From CAZHGD01 sp964531735 (GTDB lineage Bacteria > Armatimonadota > UBA10988): a DNA stretch of 17,633 nucleotides. Of the stretch, positions 6,857-14,420 are shown piece by piece. The notes under the pieces are model-generated. The model was not told where the DNA came from. It did no database searches and saw only the letters and a program-made list of their open reading frames with translations. The DNA lies in NCBI GenBank assembly GCA_964531735.1, contig CAZHGD010000157.1:1-17633 (forward strand), given 5' to 3'. Position numbers and translations under genes: made by a program. Position 1 is the stretch's first letter, and each line of letters opens with the position of its first letter.

Positions 6857-9800
6857 AGTCATCGACCCAGGCGTCCATCCGGCCCGGGAACGCGACCAGG
6901 AAGTGGAGGCGGACCACCGCCGCGCCGGGCGGCGCGGTGAACTCATAGGGCAGCGGCTGCCAGTCCTGGTTGGCCTTCAGGAAGCCGGCGAACAAGTTGT
7001 TGGTCAGCACCGAGGCGCCCTCATTGTCGGTGGCGCTGATCATCCAGTAGGCTTGGGCGCCGGTCGAGTTGGCGATCTTCAGCCGGCAGTTGACGCGGTA
7101 CTTGCGCCCCGGCTGCACCGCGAACACGTCTTCGGTCTGGATCATCACGCCGCCGGGTCCATCGGCCTTGTGCAGATGACACGAGGCGCGCCCGGCAAAG
7201 CGCGTCTGCGGGTCCAGCGCGATGGTGCCCTGGTTGCCCTCGATGGGCATCGTGGCCCAGCGGGCCAGGCCGTCCTCGAAGCCCGGGTTGGGCAGCGCGC
7301 GGAGCGCGGTGGCGCCCAGGTCGCCGGCGGTGATGGCGGGCGGCCGGTAGGCCGGCAGCGCGATCAGCCGGTAGTCGCGGGCCTTGACGGCCACCCTCAG
7401 TGCGCCCTGCGCCAAGGGCAGTGTCTGGCCGGTCTCCAGGTCCACCGCGGCCGACACCGGCGCGCTGAGCTTCAGCGCCGTGAGGTCCGGCCGCACCACG
7501 AGTTCGGCATCGGCCTTGGTGCTGTTGCCGACCACCAACAGGCAGCGGCTGCCGTCGGGCTGACGGTAGACGCTGACCAGACCGCCAGGCGTCTCGCAGC
7601 GCACCAGGTCCTGGTTGCCCCAGTAGCCGCGGAACTCGCAGCCGGCCACGCCGAACAGGCGCCGCACCTGGTAGTTACGCATCATCGCGCGCAGGTTCAG
7701 GTTGCCCGGGAAGATGGCGGTGTCGTGCAGGTTGGTCAGCATGAGCAACTCGCGCGTGGCCGTCGGGCCTTGCGTGTACTGCGACGGGATGTCCGGCAGG
7801 ATGAACGGTGCCGGGCCCCATTGCCGGCCGGTGTGCTCGGCGCGCCACTTGTCCAGTGGCACCACGTCCTGGAAGTGGTCTTCCACCTTCTGCCCCGCGT
7901 CGTGGTACTGCTCGCCGTCGAGCATCAGGTGGCAGAACGAGAGCGCCGGAACGGCCAGCCAGCACGACGTGTGGATGTGGACCACGGGGTCCTGGCGCTT
8001 CTCGTGGAACAGGCAGTAGATGCGCTTGAACAACTCGCGGAACGACCAGATGTTGAACTGCACCTGGCGCTTGCCCTGGTCGTCCACATAGCCGCAGCCG
8101 TGTTGCTGGTTGGAGCAGAACCACCACGAACCGTCGAGGTAGATGCCGTCGATGCCGGTCTCGTCGATGAGCTGGTTGAGGCGGTACAGGTAGAAGTCGG
8201 CGAAGCTGGAGTTCGGGCAGACCCAGTAGTACTCCTTGAGTGGGATCTGGTTGTCGGCCTCGCGGCGCGGACCGGGCGGTTGTGAGGTGTTGGCCCATTC
8301 CGGCCCGAAGACCGTGATCTCCGGTGAGGGCATGCCGTCGCGGTGCTTGCCCGACCAGAAGACCACTTGCGAGTACGGAATGACCTTGGTCGGCTCGGTG
8401 CCCGGATAATGCGGCACGGCCCAGCCTTGGGCCTGCGTTCGGGCCACCCAGGCGCGCATCGCGGCGGGATCCTGCGGTGAGAGCGTGCCGGGATCGTCGG
8501 TGCCGCTGAGGTTGTTGAACCCCGGCTGCCACGAGCCCCAGGGGTTGCTCTGGTTGAGCGGGATCAGCCAGTTGCGCCAGCCCGGCGGCATCGGCCGCGT
8601 GGGCGTGGCCATCAGGCCGAACACCGTCTGCCACGAGGTCGCGATGACGAACGGGCGGTCGGCCATGGTCACGCGCATCACGTTGGCGCCGGCCCCGCGC
8701 TCCACGCGTAGCGTGGCCTCCTTGTCGCTGATCTGCCAGCCTTGCGGCGACTCGCAGAACCAGGCCAGTCCGCGATCGTCGTCGGCCAGCCAGAGCAGCG
8801 GCTTGAAGTGGCTCTTCAGGCCGGCCTCCGGCAAGGCGCCGGCGTTGGTCAGACGCGGGTCGCGCGTGGCCTCGAACCAGTGGTAGTAGCGCGAGCGCTC
8901 CGGCTTCACCGGGATCCGCAGCTCCAGGCCGTCCACCACCACCGGCTGGCCGGCGGCGGTGATGGTCAGCGTGAGCTTGATGCAGCCGTCGTACTCCAGG
9001 TGCGAGCGGACGCGGGCGGTCAGGCCCTCGGCCGTGGCTGACGCCTCGAGATCGACCTGGTGCGGCGCGGCGCTGACCGCCTGCTTGGCCGCGGTGCGGA
9101 AGACCACCGCGCGCCCGCCGACGCGGGCGACCAGCTCCATCGGCGCGGCCAGCAGGTCCTGCTGCTGCGACCGGACCTGCGCCGGGAACAGGCTGCCGGT
9201 GTAGTCGTAGGAGCGGCCCCAGCACCCGATGGTCTGGCCCGCGACGGTCATTGGTGTCCAAGGCGGCGGGATCTTCTCGGTGAGGCCCAGGCGGTTGCCC
9301 TGCCAGCGTGCCCGCTCGCGGAGCACCGCCCCTAGCTTGGCGTCGGTCAACGGCGGCGCGGCCGGCGCGGTCGCGGCCGGCGTGGCGCCGGCGGGTGCCC
9401 CGCTGCTCGGAGCCACGGCGCCGGCCCGGACCATCTGCGTCAGCAGCGGCTGGCCGCTGGCGGCGTCCTGCACCTGCACCACCACCTGGTCGAGCGCGAA
9501 CGGCGCCGCCAGCTTGAGCGTTTCGGTGCGGCTCTGGCCCGCGGCCAGGTCCCAGGCTGCCGGCGCCACCTCGGCCGACTGCTCGGCCACTTGCTGGCGG
9601 TACCCGACCAATCGGGCCGCCACCTTGGCCGGCTTGGCCGACGGGTTGGCCACCACCAGGCGCGCTTCGCCGTTGGTGCCCTGGGCCGTCCAGGCGTCCA
9701 GCCGCGCCACCGGCCCGGCCGGCTGGAACACCAGCGCCCCGAACATCTGCCACACGCCGTAGCCGCCACTGCCGGTGAACGCCCACTCGGTGAACCGGTT

Positions 9801-11027
9801 GGCGGTGCCGCCAGCGCCCAGGTTGCGGCAGAAGTTCGCCTGCCAGCGCGTGCCCGGCGACGGCGCCAGCGTGCCCAGGCCGCCGTGGGGCACCGCCACC
9901 TCGGCGGTCCACTCGCCCGTGCCTGGCGCCACCGCACAGGCCGCCACGCCGTTCCAGGCCGCGTCCTGGTCCTCGGCATCCCAGAGGCTGCCCGCGGCGT
10001 TGACGATCAGGTGGAAGGACTTGCCGGTGAAGCCGACCTCGGGCTGCAGCCACGCCTCCACCGCATCGTCGTCCCACGGCGTGCCGGCGTCGCGGTCGAA
10101 CTTCCGCGCCACGGGCGGCACACTGGTCGGGCAGCGGAACGCCAGGTACAGGTGCTTGGCGTCGTAGGTCAGCCGCACACTGGTCGCCACGGTCGACAGC
10201 GCGCCACCGGCCAGGTCGACGAAGCCGGCGGTGCCCGCGGCGTTCGCCCATTCGGCCTCCGTCAGCTGGCCGTCGATGGTCGGCGGCTGCGCGGTGGGTG
10301 CCAGCCGCAACAGCGGCCGCTCATGGGTGACGCGGCCGCTGGCCGCGACGCGGTAACGCTCCTGCGCGCGCTCCGGTGACAACACCTCGGACAGCACGCT
10401 CAAGCCGCGGAACGACACCGTGACTCGATCGCCCAGGCTGCCGCCCAGTACCAGCCGGCCATCGACCAGTGACGGCAGTGGTGGCCTGGGCGGCGCTTGC
10501 GGCACCGACCGCCCCGGCTGGCCGTCCACATACACCGCCGCCTGACCGGGTCCCCAAGTGAGCATCAGGTGGCGCCAGGCCGGCTCGGTCCAGTCATAGG
10601 CCGGTTTGAGCGCCGCGGTGGTCTGCGTGCCGTCGGTGACCACCAGCAGCAGCGCCGCCTCGTGCGGATCCCACCACAGGGCCAGCGCCGCCGCGCCATC
10701 CTTGGCCGCCAGCAACGGCACCGGCGCCGTCACGCCCTGCCAACCGCCCGACTGCACCCAGACGCTGAGTGTGCCGCGCGCCAGGCTGAGGTTGCCGCGC
10801 ACGGCGTAGGACACCAGGCCACGGCCCGGTCCGAGCACCAGCGCGGTGCCCAGCCGGCCCGGCACGCGGTCGACGGTGCCTTCCGAGGTCGCGGCGGGCG
10901 TGCCACTGGCCTGGTCCGCGTCGAGGCCAGCACCGAAGCCGGCGCGCAAGGTGGTTTCGGCGAGCGCGCCGCCCAGCAGCAGGAGCAGGCCCAGGAGCGA
11001 GAACAGCACGGCGCGAGGACGGATCAT
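6834..11027 (-). CDS. Secreted multidomain glycosidase: LamG-like, CBM9-like, GH123-like (DUF6067-type), C-terminal CBM
   Basis: This is a 1397-residue exported protein with a signal peptide (about 1-23, ending ALA). A LamG/concanavalin-like sandwich covers about 25-235, and a CBM9-like domain about 247-433 (opens PTIDGQLTEAEW; has DAKHLYLAF and WDDDAVEAW). An Ig-like domain (about 435-535) and an Ala/Pro linker (about 540-565) follow. Then comes the beta domain seen in GH123-like/DUF6067 proteins (LADDDRGLAWFCESPQGW) and a barrel from about 815 to 1135. Conserved acidic segments in the barrel are GIDGIYLD (D965) and LDGEQYHD (D1037, E1039), the likeliest catalytic candidates. A jelly-roll CBM (about 1245-1397, starting NPGFEDG) closes it. 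GH123 enzymes act on N-acetylgalactosaminides; transferring that substrate here is inference. ATG 11027 has GGAGG ten bases upstream (complement of 11038-11042). It lies 150 bp after the transporter gene on the same strand, probably co-transcribed. Confidence 0.88.
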   Translation of the reverse strand: MIRPRAVLFSLLGLLLLLGGALAETTLRAGFGAGLDADQASGTPAATSEGTVDRVPGRLGTALVLGPGRGLVSYAVRGNLSLARGTLSVWVQSGGWQGVTAPVPLLAAKDGAAALALWWDPHEAALLLVVTDGTQTTAALKPAYDWTEPAWRHLMLTWGPGQAAVYVDGQPGRSVPQAPPRPPLPSLVDGRLVLGGSLGDRVTVSFRGLSVLSEVLSPERAQERYRVAASGRVTHERPLLRLAPTAQPPTIDGQLTEAEWANAAGTAGFVDLAGGALSTVATSVRLTYDAKHLYLAFRCPTSVPPVARKFDRDAGTPWDDDAVEAWLQPEVGFTGKSFHLIVNAAGSLWDAEDQDAAWNGVAACAVAPGTGEWTAEVAVPHGGLGTLAPSPGTRWQANFCRNLGAGGTANRFTEWAFTGSGGYGVWQMFGALVFQPAGPVARLDAWTAQGTNGEARLVVANPSAKPAKVAARLVGYRQQVAEQSAEVAPAAWDLAAGQSRTETLKLAAPFALDQVVVQVQDAASGQPLLTQMVRAGAVAPSSGAPAGATPAATAPAAPPLTDAKLGAVLRERARWQGNRLGLTEKIPPPWTPMTVAGQTIGCWGRSYDYTGSLFPAQVRSQQQDLLAAPMELVARVGGRAVVFRTAAKQAVSAAPHQVDLEASATAEGLTARVRSHLEYDGCIKLTLTITAAGQPVVVDGLELRIPVKPERSRYYHWFEATRDPRLTNAGALPEAGLKSHFKPLLWLADDDRGLAWFCESPQGWQISDKEATLRVERGAGANVMRVTMADRPFVIATSWQTVFGLMATPTRPMPPGWRNWLIPLNQSNPWGSWQPGFNNLSGTDDPGTLSPQDPAAMRAWVARTQAQGWAVPHYPGTEPTKVIPYSQVVFWSGKHRDGMPSPEITVFGPEWANTSQPPGPRREADNQIPLKEYYWVCPNSSFADFYLYRLNQLIDETGIDGIYLDGSWWFCSNQQHGCGYVDDQGKRQVQFNIWSFRELFKRIYCLFHEKRQDPVVHIHTSCWLAVPALSFCHLMLDGEQYHDAGQKVEDHFQDVVPLDKWRAEHTGRQWGPAPFILPDIPSQYTQGPTATRELLMLTNLHDTAIFPGNLNLRAMMRNYQVRRLFGVAGCEFRGYWGNQDLVRCETPGGLVSVYRQPDGSRCLLVVGNSTKADAELVVRPDLTALKLSAPVSAAVDLETGQTLPLAQGALRVAVKARDYRLIALPAYRPPAITAGDLGATALRALPNPGFEDGLARWATMPIEGNQGTIALDPQTRFAGRASCHLHKADGPGGVMIQTEDVFAVQPGRKYRVNCRLKIANSTGAQAYWMISATDNEGASVLTNNLFAGFLKANQDWQPLPYEFTAPPGAAVVRLHFLVAFPGRMDAWVDDFSFEALP

Positions 11028-11098
11028 GACCGGAGCACCTCCGTCAAACAGGCCGCGACCTGACCGACCGCCACCGGCTCCAGGCCGCCGCCGTCCAT
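11024..11098 (-). CDS. Possible 24-residue leader ORF coupled to the glycosidase gene
   Basis: An ATG (complement of 11096-11098) opens a 24-codon frame, MDGGGLEPVAVGQVAACLTE onward, whose TGA overlaps the glycosidase ATG as ATGA. This layout allows translational coupling. No clear ribosome binding site precedes it, and the frame continues open upstream to 11266, so it may be fortuitous. No family is recognised. Confidence 0.25.
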   Translation of the reverse strand: MDGGGLEPVAVGQVAACLTEVLRS

Positions 11099-11103
11099 CA
11101 CAC

Positions 11104-11119
11104 CGGCCGGATACGGCCG
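11104..11119. other. Short hairpin in the transporter-glycosidase spacer
   Basis: CGGCC and GGCCG form a five-pair stem around a six-base loop, just upstream of the possible leader ORF start. It might, with the leader ORF, set the relative expression of the two genes. Weak evidence. Confidence 0.18.
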
Positions 11120-11172
11120 CAGTGCGCGAGCACCTTCCGCCGGCCCGCACACTCTGGCCCGGCAGTGCCCTT

Positions 11173-11189
11173 GGCGGCTACAATCCGCC
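11173..11189. other. Short hairpin over the transporter stop codon
   Basis: GGCGG and CCGCC flank a seven-base loop that contains the transporter stop codon (complement of 11178-11180). There is no T tract. It could cause partial attenuation between the transporter and glycosidase genes or be chance. Confidence 0.2.
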
Positions 11190-13106
11190 GATACCGGCGT
11201 CCACCGGCAGATAGAGCGCCCAGCCCAGATCGCAGAGCGTGCGCAGGAAGCCGGCGGTGAACTCACCGGCCACCAGGCCGATGAAGAACGGCAGCGCCTG
11301 CCGGTAGGCCTTCAGCCCGCCATAGCGCAGCAGCAGCGACTTGATGGCCCAGGTCAAGGTCAGCGGCACCCACAGGCGCATCAGCGCGAAGCTGTTGGCC
11401 ACCACCCAGCCCGCGGGATGGAAGGGCCACCAGATCCAGCGCGTGCGCGCCACCACCAGCGCCCCGCAGACCAGCGCGCCGAAGCCGTAGGCCAGGCTGC
11501 CGCCGCGGTCGGCCGGACGCGGGTTGAGCAGGTTGGTGGCGCAGATCTTCCAGGGATCCTGGCCGAACGCCCAGCCCGCCGGCGCGGTGAACTTGGCGCC
11601 CTCCAGGCCCACCTGGTAGGTCACGTGCAGCATGGCCCACCAGGCACAGGCGATGCCGAACACGGTGGCCAGGATGACCGGCACGCTGAACTGCCGCAGG
11701 TTCACCTCGGCGCGCGAGGCGAGCCGCAGGGCATGGAGCTGGTGCTGCAGGTTGTAGTTGCGCTGGGTGCGGTTGAGCCAGAAGAACAGCGTCAACGCCA
11801 CCAACTCGGCCGGCTTGAAGGCCGCCGCGCCGGCTGCGCGGCGCATCATGTCGTCGGCCCCGCGCTGGTACAGCTCGATGCTCGGCAGCCCAACCTCGGC
11901 CCGGATGCGCGCCACCGCCAGGATGATGCCGAGCAGCAACAGCCAGTAGGTCAGCGCCGCGGCGAACCGCATGCCCACGGCCATGGAGAAGCCGACCAGC
12001 GCCGCGCCACCGGCGAAGAAGCCGAACCACGCCAGGCGGTAGCTCAGCGGCTCGCCGTCGTCGTAGCCGCCGCGCCGCCAGGCCGCGTGCCAGGCGCGCT
12101 GCAGGTGCCCGCGCGCCGCCCAGATGGCGAACAGGCCAAAGCCGATGAAGGCGCCGCTGGCCTGCTGGTTGACATAGGGGAAGCCGTCCCAGTCGGTGTG
12201 TCCCATCATGCCGGCCACCACGCGCTCGCAGCGCGTCAGCGCGAAGAAGAACCAGCACGAGAAGGCCAGGTTGGTGGGCAGCAAGAACGACAGGCCGAAG
12301 GCGAACGGATAGAAGCAGATGGGCACCGTGCCCATGTAGCTGAGCGGCGGACCGGTAAAGTTGAAGCTCCGCACGCCGATGTTGATGCCAGGCACGGCCG
12401 GCCAGAGCTGGTGCGCGAAGTTGAGCATCTGCAAGCCGGCGGCCAGGCCGGCGCCGGCCCAGAACTGCGGTTGACGCAAGGTGGTCGCGCGCGGGTCGCA
12501 CACCGCCAACGGAATGTCGGCCAGCGGGTAGGACAGCCGTTCGTTGTCCCACTGCTTGCGCAGGAGCGTCGCCACGCAGTAGAGCGTGCCGGCCACGGTC
12601 AGGGCCACGAGCGACCAAATGGTCAGCGGCACCAGCCAGGCCTGCCAGTGCCCGTTGGCGTAGAGGCTGGTATGGCCCCGGAACAGGTCGCGCAGCGCCG
12701 GCTCGTCGGTGACCACCAGCCGGCGCGGCAGGTGCGGGTGGATCGCCATCCCCCACTGGTTCTCGGGTGTCGCGCGCGCGTAGATGTAGGCGATGGTGGT
12801 GAACAGGATCTGGAGCTGGTCGTGACCGGCGATGTTGGAGCCGATGACCAACATGCTGTACACGGTCAGCAGTTCGCCGCGGCTGAGCGCCACGGCCGGC
12901 AGGCAGCGGGCGAGCAGCCGGTTCGCGCCGGTGAGCACGACCAGGATGGCCACGCAGTGGAAGAACAACTGAGGGATGGTGGGCGTGTCGGAGTAGCGCA
13001 CGTACTCGATCTGGATCAGCCAGAGCGCGTTGAGCGGCAGCAGGACCAGACCGAGCAGCACCGCGCGGGCGCTTACGGGTTGTGATCCAGCCGGCTCAGC
13101 CTTCAT
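11178..13106 (-). CDS. DUF6785/DUF6784 family polytopic membrane protein (OPT-like transporter)
   Basis: This is a 642-residue integral membrane protein with about 13-15 hydrophobic helices. The N-terminal half matches my memory of DUF6785: an opening helix rich in LLPLNALW followed by a conserved VRYSDTPT, then LLTVYSMLVIGS, GHDQLQ and an ATPENQW segment, and RKQWDNERLSYPLADIPL after the fourth or fifth helix. The C-terminal segment LLLRYGGLKAYRQALPFFIG is typical of DUF6784. These families resemble OPT oligopeptide transporters and are probably uptake or export carriers; the substrate is unknown. ATG 13106 was chosen because AGGAG (complement of 13116-13120) lies nine bases upstream; the longer open frame to 13799 crosses the divergent hydrolase gene. 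It heads a likely two-gene transcript with the secreted glycosidase, which suggests uptake of a glycosidase product. Confidence 0.88.
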   Translation of the reverse strand: MKAEPAGSQPVSARAVLLGLVLLPLNALWLIQIEYVRYSDTPTIPQLFFHCVAILVVLTGANRLLARCLPAVALSRGELLTVYSMLVIGSNIAGHDQLQILFTTIAYIYARATPENQWGMAIHPHLPRRLVVTDEPALRDLFRGHTSLYANGHWQAWLVPLTIWSLVALTVAGTLYCVATLLRKQWDNERLSYPLADIPLAVCDPRATTLRQPQFWAGAGLAAGLQMLNFAHQLWPAVPGINIGVRSFNFTGPPLSYMGTVPICFYPFAFGLSFLLPTNLAFSCWFFFALTRCERVVAGMMGHTDWDGFPYVNQQASGAFIGFGLFAIWAARGHLQRAWHAAWRRGGYDDGEPLSYRLAWFGFFAGGAALVGFSMAVGMRFAAALTYWLLLLGIILAVARIRAEVGLPSIELYQRGADDMMRRAAGAAAFKPAELVALTLFFWLNRTQRNYNLQHQLHALRLASRAEVNLRQFSVPVILATVFGIACAWWAMLHVTYQVGLEGAKFTAPAGWAFGQDPWKICATNLLNPRPADRGGSLAYGFGALVCGALVVARTRWIWWPFHPAGWVVANSFALMRLWVPLTLTWAIKSLLLRYGGLKAYRQALPFFIGLVAGEFTAGFLRTLCDLGWALYLPVDAGIGGL

Positions 13107-13250
13107 GCACACCGTCTCCTGGCGACGCCGGCGACACCCACCACGTCCACCTTGCCGACACGCCGACACGCCTCGGCCAGCGTCAGTTCGCCGGGCGGCG
13201 GGTGGCTCCTGCGACCGCGTCCGGTGTGGCTCGTGAATGAGGAAGGCATC
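13107..13250. promoter_or_regulatory. Divergent promoter region between transporter and serine hydrolase genes
   Basis: This 144-bp gap must hold the promoters of both the minus-strand transporter unit and the plus-strand hydrolase unit. Each gene has a clear ribosome binding site at its edge: AGGAG for the transporter and GAGGAAGG at 13239-13246 for the hydrolase. I cannot place -35/-10 boxes. The tandem octamer GCCGACAC at 13154-13161 and 13162-13169 is the only repeat I see. Confidence 0.45.
13154..13169 (+). repeat. Tandem GCCGACAC octamer in the divergent promoter region
   Basis: Two exact, adjacent copies of GCCGACAC lie about 50 bp upstream of the transporter start and 80 bp upstream of the hydrolase start. 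A shared operator is possible, but two 8-mers in GC-rich DNA could arise by chance. Confidence 0.3.
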
Positions 13251-14402
13251 ATGCGAATGTACCGTGGCTGGGCTGTCGCCCTGCTGCTGGCGCTGGCGGC
13301 AGCGGCCGGCGCCGCGCCGGTGGTGGCCGACGTCAAGGCGGCCCTGAAGCCGGTGTGCGAGCGTCACGGCTTGCCGGCCCTGGCCGGCGCCATCGTGACC
13401 AGTGAGCGGCTCGTCGCCCTCGGCGCCGTGGGCCGGCGCAACGCCGACCAGGAGGTGCCGGTGACGGCGAACGACCGGTTCCACCTCGGCTCGTGCACCA
13501 AGGCGATGACCGCGACCCTGCTGGCCATGGCCGTGGAGGACGGGCGGCTGAAGTGGTCGACCACGATTGCCGAGGCTTACGCTGCGCTGACCGACGACAT
13601 CCAGCCCGCTTTCCGCACCGTGACGCTGGAGCAACTGCTGCAGCACCGCGGCGGCTTCTCGCCGATGGACCGCAACTGGCCCGAAGGCAAGGACTTCACG
13701 GACATGCACGACCTGCCCGGCACCCCGCGCGAGCAGCGGCAGGCCTACCTGAAGCTGGTGCTGAGCCAGCCGCCGGCGTTCCAGCCCGGGGCCTACCATT
13801 ACTCCAACATGGGCTACACCGTGGCCGCCGGCATGTTGGAGGAAGCGGCCAAGCGCAGTTGGGAAGAGCTGATCACCGAGCGCCTGTTCCAGCCGTTGGG
13901 CATGGCCAGTGCCGGCTTCGGCCCGCCCGGGTCATCCGACGACTTCATCGAGCCGTGGGCTCACAAGCTGGACGGCAAGACGCTCGTACCGTTGCCGCCG
14001 GAGCCCTTCCTGGACAACCCGCCGGTCCTCTCGCCGGGCGGCCGGGTGCATGCCAACCTGACCGACTGGGCCAAGTTCGTCGCCCTGCACCTGCGTGGCG
14101 CGCGCGGGCAGGCGCAGCTCATCGGGGCCGAGAGCTTCCGCCGGTTGCACACGCCGGCGCGTGGCAGCGACTACGCGGCCGGCTGGCTGGTCTACCAGCG
14201 CGACTGGGGCGGCGGGACGGTGCTGACGCACTCGGGGACCAACCTGGTCAACTACGCCACGACCTGGCTCGCGCCCCGCCGCGACTTCGCCGTGCTGGTG
14301 GCCACCAACCTCGGCGGCGGTCCGGCCATCAAGGGCACCGACGAGGCCGCCGCGGCGCTCGTCGGCTACTGGCTCGAGCGCGCGCCGGCCGGCGGCCGGT
14401 AG
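13251..14402 (+). CDS. Secreted serine hydrolase of the beta-lactamase / class C (PBP4*-esterase) family
   Basis: This is a 383-residue protein with a signal peptide (about 1-21, hydrophobic Ala/Leu core). All three active-site motifs of the serine beta-lactamase fold are present: S81-C-T-K84 (nucleophile and general base), Y184-S-N186 and H327-S-G329. An HSG third motif, rather than KTG, is usual in the esterase or D-amino-peptidase-like members of this superfamily, so it need not be an antibiotic-resistance enzyme. It probably hydrolyses an ester or amide in the periplasm or outside the cell. ATG 13251 follows GAGGAAGG (13239-13246). It is divergent from the transporter and leads the plus-strand series with the kinase and aldolase. 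The next gene follows within 11-61 bp depending on its start, with a hairpin at the junction. Confidence 0.9.
   Translation: MRMYRGWAVALLLALAAAAGAAPVVADVKAALKPVCERHGLPALAGAIVTSERLVALGAVGRRNADQEVPVTANDRFHLGSCTKAMTATLLAMAVEDGRLKWSTTIAEAYAALTDDIQPAFRTVTLEQLLQHRGGFSPMDRNWPEGKDFTDMHDLPGTPREQRQAYLKLVLSQPPAFQPGAYHYSNMGYTVAAGMLEEAAKRSWEELITERLFQPLGMASAGFGPPGSSDDFIEPWAHKLDGKTLVPLPPEPFLDNPPVLSPGGRVHANLTDWAKFVALHLRGARGQAQLIGAESFRRLHTPARGSDYAAGWLVYQRDWGGGTVLTHSGTNLVNYATTWLAPRRDFAVLVATNLGGGPAIKGTDEAAAALVGYWLERAPAGGR
14385..14399 (+). other. Inverted repeat at the 3' end of the serine hydrolase gene
   Basis: CCGGCC, a GGC loop and GGCCGG form a six-pair stem inside the last codons, directly before the TAG. 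It lies next to a second hairpin just after the stop codon. Confidence 0.25.
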
Positions 14403-14420
14403 CCGACGGAAGGTGTCGGC
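14402..14420 (+). promoter_or_regulatory. Hairpin at the serine hydrolase/kinase junction with a purine-rich loop
   Basis: GCCGAC (14402-14407) and GTCGGC (14415-14420) form a perfect six-pair stem around the loop GGAAGGT. It begins on the last base of the hydrolase stop codon and includes the only standard in-frame start (GTG 14413) of the next gene. It may reduce read-through, act in translational control or protect mRNA. No T tract follows. Confidence 0.4.

Noticed and set aside
6816..8285. A 489-residue plus-strand open frame opposite the glycosidase gene
   Set aside because: The opposite frame encodes recognisable GH123-like and CBM sequence; this one is a low-complexity Val/Arg/Gln/His shadow.
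7675..10251. An 858-residue minus-strand open frame inside the glycosidase gene, in another frame
   Set aside because: It is Arg/Gly-rich with no domain and lies wholly inside the real gene.
11418..13085. A 555-residue plus-strand open frame opposite the transporter gene
   Set aside because: It is antisense to a protein with clear DUF6785/DUF6784 motifs and many membrane helices; its own translation is Gln/Arg/Ala/Gly/Val-rich with no domain. Long antisense frames are expected at this GC content.
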